Positions 8,715 to 17,750 of a stretch of 64,000 nucleotides of DNA are shown here, piece after piece. Both the position numbers and the translations under genes were made by a program. The first letter of the stretch is position 1; the number at the start of each line of letters is the position of its first letter. The stretch spans positions 5,425 to 69,424 of the forward strand of contig CAVHRK010000076.1 in the NCBI GenBank assembly GCA_963638365.1, written 5' to 3'. This DNA comes from Suilimivivens sp963638365 (GTDB taxonomy: Bacteria > Bacillota > Clostridia > Lachnospirales > Lachnospiraceae). The notes under the pieces were generated by a model. It had not been told where the DNA came from. It did not search any database and saw nothing but the letters and a program-made list of their open reading frames with translations.

Positions 8715-9600
8715 ATTCGAGCGGAGTGCATCCCTCATATTTTTTAAATAAGGAGATAAAGTGATTCGTATTGTCAATGCCGACGGCACTGCCGATCTCG
8801 TGAATGCGTAAAGAGGTCGTTTCGAGCAGATGGCAGGCAATACGGATTCTGCGCCGGTTCAGGTATTGGAGCGGTGTGATGTCGTAATATTCGCCGAACT
8901 CCCGGCAGATGCGGTATTTACTGATATTGAATCTGGCTTCAAGGTCATCAAGAGAATAATTTTCTTCGTAGTGTTCCTCAAACAGATCGTGGATCTTTTC
9001 GATATAAGAAGGAATTTTACGGAATTCCTGATCTTTCTTTAAAAATTCGACGGTATATTCGGTCAGCAGGTGATTCAGAAGATCGCTGGCACGAAGCTGG
9101 GCTATTTTTGTTTTTTCAAAATTTAAATGCAAAAGCTTTTCCAAATGCAAAACGAATTCGGAATGGGCAGATGCCTTTAAGATAGAAAAGGGTTCATCTG
9201 TAATGAGGCTTAATAAATCTGAGGCACAGGAACAGTTGAAGAACAGAACCTGATATTTCCATGGACTGACTGCAATATCAATCCGAAAACGCTGCCGGCA
9301 GTTTAATAACAGCAGGGAATCCTCGGTTAAAGAGATAACATGTTGGTTAATGAGCAATTTTCCACATCCGGCAGAGGTGTGTAAAAGCAGAAAACAATCC
9401 AACTCACGAATGTCGAAGGACCACGAATTACGAACAGATATGATTCCGCCAGAATAAAAATGCGAAGCTGTTTTATCGGCAAGCAGGGGGTCTTCTGAAA
9501 AAATCTGTCCGAGAAAGCTCTCCGGATGCATGGTAGATGAAGTTTTGGGTTGGGATAATAAGGCTTCTTTGAAGGAAGCACAAAAATCAATTGTATTCAT
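8689..9600 (-). CDS. AraC-family transcriptional regulator
   Basis: 303 residues. The N-terminal half resembles the cupin-like AraC sugar-binding domain. Residues of about 205–300 carry the two helix-turn-helix units (LDDLEARFNISKYRICREF and LRIHEIGSAVGIDNTNHFISLF, ending in the family motif GCTPLEYK). It lies between lacI and the first binding-protein gene and reads away from the transport operon. It probably activates the binding-protein promoters, whose -35 boxes are poor (inference). No Shine-Dalgarno sequence precedes the ATG; see the leaderless promoter entry. Confidence 0.9.
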   Translation of the reverse strand: MNTIDFCASFKEALLSQPKTSSTMHPESFLGQIFSEDPLLADKTASHFYSGGIISVRNSWSFDIRELDCFLLLHTSAGCGKLLINQHVISLTEDSLLLLNCRQRFRIDIAVSPWKYQVLFFNCSCASDLLSLITDEPFSILKASAHSEFVLHLEKLLHLNFEKTKIAQLRASDLLNHLLTEYTVEFLKKDQEFRKIPSYIEKIHDLFEEHYEENYSLDDLEARFNISKYRICREFGEYYDITPLQYLNRRRIRIACHLLETTSLRIHEIGSAVGIDNTNHFISLFKKYEGCTPLEYKARELAP

Positions 9601-9994
9601 ATGTTTATTATAAAAAACATATTGAAATTATGCAACGTACTAAAAATTTCTCAAGGGACACAAAGAAAAATTTTAGCGTATTGTAAAAAATAGACGGAAA
9701 TATGAACTTAAACAATATATAAATACGAATTAATTAGCCTGTTTATAGAAAAATTAACTAAAATTAATTTTGCTTAGTAGGTGAATGTTAAAAAAAGGAT
9801 CCTAAAATATAGCAGAAATGAACAAAAAAAGCGCTTTAAAATTGTTAGAAAGGAAGAAATGAATGAGAAGTGCAATAATGCAGACCGAATGACAATAATG
9901 AATGATGCTTATAAAAGCAAATAAAATATAATTAAAAATAAGTTACTAATTTAAGTGATATTTTAAATATCCAGAAAACGGAGGAAAAGTTATT
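9601..9994. promoter_or_regulatory. 394-base divergent regulatory region upstream of binding protein 1
   Basis: AT-rich and non-coding. It holds the AraC promoter, a perfect 12-base palindrome AAAATTAATTTT at 9760–9771, and a perfect 10-base palindrome AAAGCGCTTT at 9828–9837. The latter has the central GCGC typical of LacI-family and CcpA cre sites. The binding-protein -10 TATAAT is at 9927–9932. The expected -35 position reads GATGCT, a poor match, suggesting activator dependence. The final GGAGG (9980–9984) is the ribosome site. Most of this region aligns with that upstream of binding protein 2. Confidence 0.6.
9607..9635 (-). promoter_or_regulatory. promoter of the AraC gene, predicted leaderless
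   Basis: On the minus strand TTGCAT (9635–9630), a 17-base spacer and a perfect TATAAT (9612–9607) end 6 bases before the ATG at 9600. The transcript would begin at or next to the start codon, which fits the missing ribosome binding site. Confidence 0.5.
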
Positions 9995-11446
9995 ATGAAA
10001 CTGAAAAAAGTTTTAGCAGTCTGCCTTGCAACAGCTATGACATTTTCTATGGTAGCATGTGGTGGCGCAAGCACAGACACAACTCCTGCTGATACCTCAG
10101 CGGACACAGAAACAGAAGCTCCTGCTGAAGAAGAAGCAGAAGCACCCGCAGAAGAAGCAGAAGCTCCTGCAGAAGACGGAGCGCTTACTTATTCTTCTAT
10201 TAAATTAGGAGAAGACTACACAGATATTACAACAACAATCAAGTATATTCACTGCAGAACAGACCGTGAAGAAGACGGTACTTTTGCAAAGCTTGTGGAA
10301 GAATTCAATAAGGTATATCCCAATATTACTGTAGAAACAGAAGGCATTACGGATTATGCAGAAGACTCTCTTCTTCGTCTTTCTACTGGTGACTGGGGTG
10401 ATATCATGTTGATTCCTGCTGTAGATAAGGCTGAGCTTCCCAATTATTTTGTACCCTATGATACACTTGAAAATATGCAGAATGAAATTAATTTTGCTGA
10501 TGCATGGCAGTATGATGGAATGAGCTATGGGGTTCCGTGTCTTGCAAATGCACAGGGTGTTGTTTATAACAAAGCTGTATTCGAAGCAGCTGGTATCACA
10601 GAGCTTCCTACTACTCCCGATGAATTTATTGCTGATCTTCAGTTGATCAAGGATAATACAGATGCAATTCCTCTTTATACCAATTATGCAGCAGGTTGGA
10701 CAATGGGCGCATGGGATGCATATCTTGGATGTGTTTCTAACGGTGATAATACTTATATGAATCAGAAATTTGTTCATACAGCTGAACCTTTCAAAGACAA
10801 TGGTGATGGAACCGGTGCATATGCTCTTTATAAGATCCTTTATGATGCAGTTGCCAATGGACTTATTGAAGATGATTATACTACAACAGACTGGGAAGGC
10901 TGCAAGGGTATGATCAATAACGGTGAAATTGGATGTATGGTTCTTGGCTCCTGGGCATTTGTTCAGATGGTTCAGGCAGGTGATCATGGTGATGATATCG
11001 GATATATGCCTTTCCCGATGACTGTTAATGGTGTTCAGTATGCATTGGCAGGTGGTGATTACAACTATGGTATAAATGTAAACTCTTCTGATGAAAATAA
11101 AGCAGCAGCTATGGTATTTGTAAAATGGATGACTGAGGAATCCGGATGGTGCTATAGCGAAGGCGGTTATACTGTTGCAAAGGATGGCGAGAATCCACCT
11201 ATGTATGAAGCTTTTGCATCTGCAACATTATTAAGCGATGAACCCGCACTTGCAGGAGAAGAAACGCTTCTTAATGATATGAATGCAGAATCTGAACTTT
11301 CCTTTAATGCAGGTGGTAATGCCAAGGTACAGAGAATCGTTGAAGCGGCAGCTACCGGATCTGAAACCTTTGATGACATTATGGCTGATTGGACAACAGC
11401 CTGGAATGATGCCCAGACAGAACTTGGAGTAGAGGTTCAGTATTAA
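9995..11446 (+). CDS. ABC transporter solute-binding lipoprotein 1 (manno-oligosaccharide)
   Basis: 483 residues. A lysine-start signal peptide ends in a lipobox at SMVAC (Cys22), so the protein is anchored on the outer face of the membrane. An acidic Glu/Ala/Pro linker (residues of about 30–65) follows, then a family 1 extracellular sugar-binding domain with AYLGCVSNG, GCMVLGSWAF and a WTTAWNDAQ end. It captures the oligosaccharide and delivers it to the permeases encoded further on. It is a close paralogue of the next gene: the first 130 or so bases are almost identical, but the rest uses T-ending codons where the paralogue uses C-ending ones. A strong hairpin with a T-run follows, so it may be transcribed alone. 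Confidence 0.93.
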   Translation: MKLKKVLAVCLATAMTFSMVACGGASTDTTPADTSADTETEAPAEEEAEAPAEEAEAPAEDGALTYSSIKLGEDYTDITTTIKYIHCRTDREEDGTFAKLVEEFNKVYPNITVETEGITDYAEDSLLRLSTGDWGDIMLIPAVDKAELPNYFVPYDTLENMQNEINFADAWQYDGMSYGVPCLANAQGVVYNKAVFEAAGITELPTTPDEFIADLQLIKDNTDAIPLYTNYAAGWTMGAWDAYLGCVSNGDNTYMNQKFVHTAEPFKDNGDGTGAYALYKILYDAVANGLIEDDYTTTDWEGCKGMINNGEIGCMVLGSWAFVQMVQAGDHGDDIGYMPFPMTVNGVQYALAGGDYNYGINVNSSDENKAAAMVFVKWMTEESGWCYSEGGYTVAKDGENPPMYEAFASATLLSDEPALAGEETLLNDMNAESELSFNAGGNAKVQRIVEAAATGSETFDDIMADWTTAWNDAQTELGVEVQY

Positions 11447-11485
11447 GGCGTTAACAGCTTATCAGATTTTAAAATAAACAAATCC

Positions 11486-11530
11486 ATGAGCCGGAGAGAA
11501 GTTTTTCTCTCTGGCTCATTCTTCTTTTTG
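11486..11530 (+). terminator. terminator after binding protein 1
   Basis: A 15-base stem (11486–11500 with 11505–11519, one G-U pair) has a 4-base loop and is followed by a T-rich run TTCTTTTT. A related hairpin follows the second binding-protein gene. Confidence 0.8.
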
Positions 11531-11916
11531 TATAAAATTTTTAGTATTGTATATAATATGATGCTGCGCAGAATTGTTTCAACAATTATATCAGGGCTGA
11601 GTGGTACATCTAAATATAGAATCCAGATACTAAATATTGATTTATGAAGTTAAAAAATAAGAAATTAATTAATTTTAACCTCTTAAAGTAAACGATTAAG
11701 TAGATTTCAAGAGGCAAAATATGGATAAAATGTACAAAAAAACACCTTTGGAATTGTAAAAAAAGAAGAATTGAATAAAATAAACAAGAATATAATATAA
11801 ATAGCAATAATAAGTGATGATTAAAAAAATAAATTAAATATAATTTAAATTAAGTTACAAAACGTAGCTTACAGGACAAACAAACTTTGTTCAGAAAAAA
11901 GGAGGAAAAAGTTATT
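11531..11916 (+). promoter_or_regulatory. regulatory region upstream of binding protein 2
   Basis: Non-coding and AT-rich. It contains a perfect 14-base palindrome AAATTAATTAATTT (11662–11675), a degenerate counterpart of the upstream AAAGCGCTTT site near 11740, and TATAAT at 11839–11844 with a poor -35 (GATGAT). The shared tract AAGTTAC follows the -10 in both copies. GGAGG at 11901–11905 serves the ATG at 11917. The promoter appears paralogous to that of binding protein 1. Confidence 0.6.
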
Positions 11917-13371
11917 ATGAAACTGAAAAAAGTTTTAGCAGTCTGCCTTGCAACAGCTATGACATTTTCTATGGTAGCATGTGGCGGCGCAAGCACAGAC
12001 ACAACTCCTGCTGATACCTCAGCAGACACAGAAACAGAAGCTCCTGCAACAGAAGAAGCAGAAGCACCCGCAACAGAAGAAGCAGAAGCTCCTGCAGCAG
12101 ACGGAGAACTTACTTACTCTTCTATTACATTAGGTCAGGATTACACAGACCTTACAGCAACCATTAAGTGGCTTCATCATAAGACCGACCGTGCAGAAGA
12201 CGGAACAATCGATAAGATGATCGCTGAATTCAACAAAGATTACCCGAACATCACTGTTGAAGCAGAAGCAGTTACCGACTACGCAGAAGATTCTCTTCTT
12301 CGTCTTTCCACTGGTGACTGGGGTGATATCATGTTCATCCCTGCAGTAGACAAGGCTGATTACGCAACATACTTCATGCCTCTTGATGACTACGATACAC
12401 TGTCCCAGACACTGAACTTCGTAGATGCTCATCAGGTAGATGGCAAGGCTTATGGTATTCCTTACATGGCTGGCGCACAGGGTGTTGTTTACAACAAGGC
12501 AGTATTTGAAGCAGCTGGTATTACCACTCTTCCTACTACTCCTGATGAATTCATCGCTGACCTTCAGTTAATCAAGGACAACACAGATGCAATTCCTCTT
12601 TACACCAACTATGCAGCAGGCTGGACCATGGGTGCATGGGATGCTTACCTTGGAGTTGTTTCCAACGGTGATGACACCTACATGAACCAGAAGTTCGTTC
12701 ATACCGCTGAACCTTTCAAGGATAACGGTGATGGAACCGGAGCATATGCTCTTTACAAGATCCTTTACGATGCAGTTGCTGATGGCTTAATCGAAGATGA
12801 CTACACCACAACTGACTGGGAAGGCTGTAAGGGTATGCTGAACAGAGGTGAAATCGGATGTATGGTACTTGGTTCCTGGGCTTACTCCCAGATGGTAGAA
12901 GCTGACTCTCACGGCGAAGACGTTGGATATATGCCTTTCCCGATGAGCGTTAACGGAACACAGTACGCATTAGCTGGTGGTGACTACAGCTACGCAATCA
13001 ACGTTAACTCTTCTGATGATAACAAGGCAGCTTCCTTAGTATTCATCAAGTGGATGACCGAGAAGTCCGGATGGTGCTATAACGAAGGTGGTTACACCGT
13101 AGTTAAGGGCGGCGAGAACCCGGATATGTATAAGGCATTCGACGGATGTACCACAATGGCAGATCAGCCTGCTTTAGCTGGAGAAGAAAACCTTCTTAAC
13201 GACATGAACTCCGAATCCGAACTTTCCTTCAATGCAGGTGGTAACGATAAGGTTCAGAGAATCGTTGAAGCAGCAGCTACCGGTTCTGAAACCTTTGATG
13301 ATATCATGGCAGACTGGACCAAGGCTTGGAACGATGCTCAGGCTGAACTTGGAGTAGAAGTTAACAACTAA
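11917..13371 (+). CDS. ABC transporter solute-binding lipoprotein 2 (manno-oligosaccharide)
   Basis: 484 residues with the same layout as binding protein 1: signal peptide, lipobox SMVAC, Glu/Ala/Pro/Thr linker and family 1 sugar-binding domain. The start is placed at ATG 11917 after GGAGG; an in-frame TTG at 11887 lacks a ribosome site. Differences from the paralogue cluster around residues 50–170, which could change ligand preference. Codons here are mostly the C-ending, probably translationally preferred ones (AAC, TAC, TTC, GAC). It lies directly before the permease genes and a hairpin, suggesting this is the main, highly expressed binding protein (inference). Confidence 0.93.
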   Translation: MKLKKVLAVCLATAMTFSMVACGGASTDTTPADTSADTETEAPATEEAEAPATEEAEAPAADGELTYSSITLGQDYTDLTATIKWLHHKTDRAEDGTIDKMIAEFNKDYPNITVEAEAVTDYAEDSLLRLSTGDWGDIMFIPAVDKADYATYFMPLDDYDTLSQTLNFVDAHQVDGKAYGIPYMAGAQGVVYNKAVFEAAGITTLPTTPDEFIADLQLIKDNTDAIPLYTNYAAGWTMGAWDAYLGVVSNGDDTYMNQKFVHTAEPFKDNGDGTGAYALYKILYDAVADGLIEDDYTTTDWEGCKGMLNRGEIGCMVLGSWAYSQMVEADSHGEDVGYMPFPMSVNGTQYALAGGDYSYAINVNSSDDNKAASLVFIKWMTEKSGWCYNEGGYTVVKGGENPDMYKAFDGCTTMADQPALAGEENLLNDMNSESELSFNAGGNDKVQRIVEAAATGSETFDDIMADWTKAWNDAQAELGVEVNN

Positions 13372-13403
13372 TCCATAGATTCGTTCATTACAAGTAAATC
13401 AAT

Positions 13404-13432
13404 GAGCCAGGGGGAGTAATTCTCCCTGGCTC
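13404..13432 (+). terminator. intercistronic hairpin, probably partial termination or RNA stabilisation
   Basis: GAGCCAGGG and CCCTGGCTC pair, with extra G-A-G/C-T-C pairing inside, but no T-run follows. Such hairpins between a binding-protein gene and its permease genes typically protect the upstream mRNA or reduce downstream expression. It is related in sequence to the terminator at 11486. Confidence 0.6.
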
Positions 13433-13453
13433 GATTTATCAGGGAGGTCACAA

Positions 13454-14458
13454 ATGGCGGCAACTAATATTACAACAAAAAAACAGAAAAGATCGTTTGG
13501 CGAGTGGGCCAGAAGCAGAGACGGGCAAAAGGTATTTGTTATGATTGCCTTTTTGATTGTACCTCTGGTATTACTGTTTGTGTTTACCTATCTTCCGTTC
13601 GGTGAGATGGTAAGCTACAGTTTTTACAATATGAAATATACCGGTGCCCGTAAATTTGTAGGATGGAAAAATTACGTAAAGGTGTTCCAGAGAAGCGACT
13701 GCTTCGGAGCATTAAAGCTGAGCTTGTACTATATGCTTGGATCGGTAGTACAGCTTGCGATTGCATTGTATCTTGCTACAATGTTGAGTTTTAAAACCAG
13801 GTTCGGTGATCTCTTCAAGGGATTTATGTTCTTCCCGTTCCTGATTAACGGTATTGCCGTTGGTTTTATCTTTAAGTTCTTCTACACCAGAGGATTCGTG
13901 TTTGATACCGTTCTTCAGTGGTGTGGATTCCAGTTAGACAATCTTCCGTACTGGCTGAAAGACCAGAGAATTAACAACTTCTCACTGGTAGGAACTTCTG
14001 TATGGCGTTATTTCGGACAGAACATGGTATTGTTCATCGGAGCAATCATGTCCGTGGATCCGGAGCTGTATGAAGCTTCCATGCTGGACGGTGCAAATAA
14101 ATGGCATCAGTTCTTATACATTATTTTACCGAGTATTAAGACCATTTTAACTCTGAATGTCATCCTTTCCATTACCGGATCCTTAAGTGCATTCGAGCCT
14201 CCTTTCGTTATTACCGATGGTGCGAACGGAACAGGTACTTACTTCGTTATCATGCATCAGATCGCACATACACAGCAAAAGGTAGGTCTGGCGTCCGCGA
14301 TGGCGGTTGTACTGTTAGGAATTATTTTGATTGTAACGGTAGCACAGAAGCTGTTCTTCAAATATGTATTCAAGAACTCTGAGGATGAGGACATTAATGC
14401 AGCAGTGAAGAGAGAGAAGAAGCTTGCGAAACTTGCTGCAAAGAAGGAGGGCAGATAA
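13454..14458 (+). CDS. ABC sugar transporter permease 1 (MalF/UgpA type)
   Basis: 334 residues with about six membrane segments and the EAA loop YEASMLDGANKWHQFLYIILP that contacts the ATPase. The N-terminal 30 residues are cytosolic and basic, and the C-terminus ends in a Lys-rich tail. It forms the channel with the next gene product. AGGGAGG at 13441–13447 precedes the ATG. No ATPase gene occurs in the locus, so a shared MsmK-like ATPase encoded elsewhere is expected (established for related systems, inferred here). Confidence 0.93.
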   Translation: MAATNITTKKQKRSFGEWARSRDGQKVFVMIAFLIVPLVLLFVFTYLPFGEMVSYSFYNMKYTGARKFVGWKNYVKVFQRSDCFGALKLSLYYMLGSVVQLAIALYLATMLSFKTRFGDLFKGFMFFPFLINGIAVGFIFKFFYTRGFVFDTVLQWCGFQLDNLPYWLKDQRINNFSLVGTSVWRYFGQNMVLFIGAIMSVDPELYEASMLDGANKWHQFLYIILPSIKTILTLNVILSITGSLSAFEPPFVITDGANGTGTYFVIMHQIAHTQQKVGLASAMAVVLLGIILIVTVAQKLFFKYVFKNSEDEDINAAVKREKKLAKLAAKKEGR

Positions 14459-14459
14459 G

Positions 14460-15308
14460 ATGACAGTTTTTGGACATATTAAAAAATTTGTTTTGATCTT
14501 TTTAAAATATGCATCACTTGTTTTCTTTTCACTTGTTGCAGTGATTCCGTTGGTTTCCTGCCTGGTTACTTCCTTTAAGCCGGATGCGGAATACAACAGC
14601 ACCAACGTTATGACACCGCCTTCAAGCTGGTTATACTTTGATAACTTTGTGAACGCCTTTAACAAAGCCGGAATGGGCAGAGCGTTCATTAACTCCACCA
14701 TCATTCTGGTAGCGGTATTGATTTTATCCGTATTCATCGGAACACAGCTTGCTTACGTGCTGAATCGTTTTGAATTCTTCGGAAATAATTTGATCCGTAA
14801 CCTGTTCCTCGTTGCCTGTCAGTTACCCGGTGTAGCAATGCAGATTGCAGTTTACGAGATGATGTATAAATTGGGATTTATCAACAATATGTTTGGTTAT
14901 ATTCTGATGACCTGTGGTACGGACGTTATTTCCATTTACATTTACATCCAGTTCTTTGAGAATATTGATTATTCACTGGACGAGTCGGCCATCATGGATG
15001 GTGCATCTTACTTCACCATTTTCTACAGAATTTTGTTACCGCTGTTGAAGCCGGCTATTGTAACCGCATGTATTCTGAAGGGTGTTGGTACTTACAACGA
15101 ATACTACAATGCGAACCTTTATCTGCAGGATAAGAAGCACTATGCGACGGTAGCTACCTCCCTGTATACCTTCGTAGGACCTCTGGGAAGTAAATACAAC
15201 CTGATTTGTGCCGGTGTTATTATTTCCCTGCTGCCTGCACTGATCGTATTTATTACCTGTCAGAAGCAGATTTATTCCGGACTGACAGCCGGAGCTGTTA
15301 AGGGTTAA
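14460..15308 (+). CDS. ABC sugar transporter permease 2 (MalG/UgpE type)
   Basis: 282 residues with six predicted membrane segments and an EAA loop DESAIMDGASYFTIFYRILLP. The start is set at ATG 14460, one base after the previous stop, with AAGGAGG at 14444–14450. An in-frame upstream start at 14424 would overlap permease 1 and lacks a suitable ribosome site. It partners permease 1 and the two binding proteins in manno-oligosaccharide import. Confidence 0.93.
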   Translation: MTVFGHIKKFVLIFLKYASLVFFSLVAVIPLVSCLVTSFKPDAEYNSTNVMTPPSSWLYFDNFVNAFNKAGMGRAFINSTIILVAVLILSVFIGTQLAYVLNRFEFFGNNLIRNLFLVACQLPGVAMQIAVYEMMYKLGFINNMFGYILMTCGTDVISIYIYIQFFENIDYSLDESAIMDGASYFTIFYRILLPLLKPAIVTACILKGVGTYNEYYNANLYLQDKKHYATVATSLYTFVGPLGSKYNLICAGVIISLLPALIVFITCQKQIYSGLTAGAVKG

Positions 15309-15338
15309 CACAAGATTGATTTTACGGAGGGCGGAATT

Positions 15339-16523
15339 ATGATGGTGAATGAAATTCAGGATCATCTAACGCAGACAATTATTCCCTTTTGGAAGAATTT
15401 AAGAGACGATGAGCATGGTGGATATTACGGATATATGACCTATGATCTTGCAGTAGACAAAAAGGCGGTAAAGGGATGTATCTTAAACAGCCGTATCATG
15501 TGGTTCTTCTCCAATGCTTATACCCTGCTGAAGGACGAGTCCCTTCTGGACGAAGCAAAGCATGCCTATGAGTTTTTGAAGACCTACTGTCTGGATCGCA
15601 AGAACGGTGGAATCTTCTGGTCCATCCAGTATGACGGAAAGCCGGAGGACACCACGAAGCATACTTATAATCAGGCATTCGCAATCTATGCTTTAAGTTC
15701 TTATTATGAAGCGTCAGGTGATGAAGAAGCATTAAACATTGCCAAAGAGTTATACAACATTATTGAAAATAAATGTACCGATGAAATCGGATATCTGGAA
15801 GCATTCGATAAGGAATTCCACCTGATCGAGAACGATAAGCTTTCCGAAAACGGTGTCATCGCAGACAAGACAATGAATACCCTGCTTCATGTATTTGAAG
15901 CTTATACCGAGCTGTATCGTGTAGCAAAGCTGCCGGAAGTGGCAGAGAGCCTTAAGTGGATCATGGATACCTTTGCAACGAAGGTATACAATCCCGAGCT
16001 TCATCGTCAGGAAGTGTTCTTTGATGCAAATATGAATACGATCATTGATCTTCATTCCTATGGACATGATATTGAAACAGCATGGTTGATGGATCGTGGT
16101 ACGGAAATCCTTGGAGATCCGAAGTACGAAGCACTTCTTTCTCCGATTACGAAGGATCTGACAGCCCAGATTTACAAGGTTGCGTTTGACGGACATTCTC
16201 TGGCAAACGAATGTGAAAAGGGCGTTGTAAATACACATCGTATCTGGTGGGTACAGGCTGAAACGGTTGTCGGATTTTTAAATGGTTATGAGAAGGATCC
16301 TTCCAAGACCGAATATCTCGAAGCTGCAAAGAGCGAATGGCAGTTCATTAAGGATCATGTCATTGATAAGCGTGCAGGTTCCGAATGGTTCTGGGAAGTA
16401 GATCCGGAGGGCAAGCCTTATGAGGGAAGACCGATTGTAGAACCCTGGAAGTGCCCGTATCATAACGGAAGAATGTGTTTCGAAGTAATTAAGAGATCCC
16501 GCAAAGAAGGAGGAAAATTCTAA
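15339..16523 (+). CDS. AGE-family mannobiose/cellobiose 2-epimerase
   Basis: 394 residues with an (alpha/alpha)6-barrel fold expected. Conserved segments include DLHSYGHDIETAWLM, RIWWVQAE and EPWKCPYHNGRM, which hold the catalytic histidines and glutamate of cellobiose 2-epimerases. In this context it converts beta-1,4-mannobiose to mannosyl-glucose, the substrate of the next enzyme. No signal peptide, so cytoplasmic. GGAGG at 15326–15330 precedes the ATG, and a second in-frame ATG follows immediately. N-acylglucosamine epimerase is a family alternative, but the GH130 neighbours make the disaccharide role more likely. Confidence 0.9.
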   Translation: MMVNEIQDHLTQTIIPFWKNLRDDEHGGYYGYMTYDLAVDKKAVKGCILNSRIMWFFSNAYTLLKDESLLDEAKHAYEFLKTYCLDRKNGGIFWSIQYDGKPEDTTKHTYNQAFAIYALSSYYEASGDEEALNIAKELYNIIENKCTDEIGYLEAFDKEFHLIENDKLSENGVIADKTMNTLLHVFEAYTELYRVAKLPEVAESLKWIMDTFATKVYNPELHRQEVFFDANMNTIIDLHSYGHDIETAWLMDRGTEILGDPKYEALLSPITKDLTAQIYKVAFDGHSLANECEKGVVNTHRIWWVQAETVVGFLNGYEKDPSKTEYLEAAKSEWQFIKDHVIDKRAGSEWFWEVDPEGKPYEGRPIVEPWKCPYHNGRMCFEVIKRSRKEGGKF

Positions 16524-16525
16524 CA

Positions 16526-17698
16526 ATGAATAAGCATTATGAGATCGAGTCAGCCAAGCTTGAGCTGCTCATCAACCGCAAAAACGAGATCGACCCTGAT
16601 TTTTACAATGGTATTTATGACAAGTATAAATATCCGGTATTAACAAGAGAGCATGCTCCTTTAATCTGGCAGTATGACTTCAATCCGGAAACAAACCCTT
16701 ACTTCATGAAGCGTCTTGGAATCAATGCCGTACTGAATTCCGGAGCGATTGAATTAAACGGTAAGTATTATCTGGTAGCCAGAGTAGAAGGTGATGACCG
16801 TAAGTCCTTCTTTGCAGTAGCAGAAAGTGACAGCCCGGTGGACGGATTCCGTTTCTGGGATTATCCGATTCTTCTTCCCGATACCTGCCCGGAAGAAACC
16901 AACGTATATGACATGCGTCTTACCAAGCATGAGGATGGTTATATCTACGGCGTATTCTGTTCCGAAAGCAAGGATACTTCCGTAAACGATCTTTCTGCAG
17001 CAGTTGCAGCAGCAGGTATCGTTAGAACCAAGGACTTAAAGACCTGGGAAAGACTGGATAACTTAACCACTCTTCATTCCCCCCAGCAGAGAAACGTGGT
17101 TCTTCATCCGGAATTTGTAAATGGCAAGTATGCATTCTACACCAGACCGATGGATGATTTCATTGACACCGGATCAGGCGGTGGTATCGGATTTGGTTTA
17201 TGTGATGATATCGAGCATGCCGTGATCGATGAAGAAAAGATGACCAGCTTACGTAAGTATCACACCATTACCGAGGTTAAGAACGGTGCAGGCGCTGTTC
17301 CGATCAAGACCGAAAAGGGATGGATTCATATTGCACACGGTGTTCGTAATACCGCTGCAGGACTCCGTTATGTTATTTATGCATTTGCAACCGACTTAAA
17401 CGATCCTTCCAAGGTTATCGCAGAGCCGTCCGGAATGCTGATCGGACCCAGAGGAGCAGAGAGAGTCGGAGACGTTTCCAACGTTGTATTTACCAACGGT
17501 GCAATCGCAACAGAAAACGGTGATGTTTATATTTACTATGCATCCAGCGATACCAGAATGCATGTAGCATCCACAACTATTGATAAACTGGTGGATTATG
17601 TATTTAATACGCCGAAGGATCCGCTTCGTTCTGTAGAATGTGTTGCACAGAGATGTGACCTCGTAAAGAAGAATCTGGAATACCTCAATCGTAAATAA
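16526..17698 (+). CDS. 4-O-beta-mannosyl-glucose phosphorylase, GH130 subfamily 1
   Basis: 390 residues, cytoplasmic. It phosphorolyses mannosyl-glucose into mannose-1-phosphate and glucose. The five-bladed propeller family hallmarks are present: NVYDMRL with the catalytic Asp, SPQQRNVVLHPEF with phosphate-contacting Arg/His, and GSGGGIGFG. Length and motifs fit the mannosylglucose phosphorylase subfamily rather than the next gene. It begins two bases after the epimerase stop, with GGAGG inside the epimerase end, so the two are translationally coupled, matching their consecutive reactions. Confidence 0.9.
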   Translation: MNKHYEIESAKLELLINRKNEIDPDFYNGIYDKYKYPVLTREHAPLIWQYDFNPETNPYFMKRLGINAVLNSGAIELNGKYYLVARVEGDDRKSFFAVAESDSPVDGFRFWDYPILLPDTCPEETNVYDMRLTKHEDGYIYGVFCSESKDTSVNDLSAAVAAAGIVRTKDLKTWERLDNLTTLHSPQQRNVVLHPEFVNGKYAFYTRPMDDFIDTGSGGGIGFGLCDDIEHAVIDEEKMTSLRKYHTITEVKNGAGAVPIKTEKGWIHIAHGVRNTAAGLRYVIYAFATDLNDPSKVIAEPSGMLIGPRGAERVGDVSNVVFTNGAIATENGDVYIYYASSDTRMHVASTTIDKLVDYVFNTPKDPLRSVECVAQRCDLVKKNLEYLNRK

Positions 17699-17750
17699 TG
17701 AGCTGCGGCTTATAAAATGAAAACTATAAACCAACAGAAAGGAAAATAAA

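Noticed and set aside
11887..11916. Upstream TTG start adding ten residues to binding protein 2
   Set aside because: It would place MFRKKEEKVI before a perfectly normal signal peptide, and GGAGG is placed for ATG 11917.
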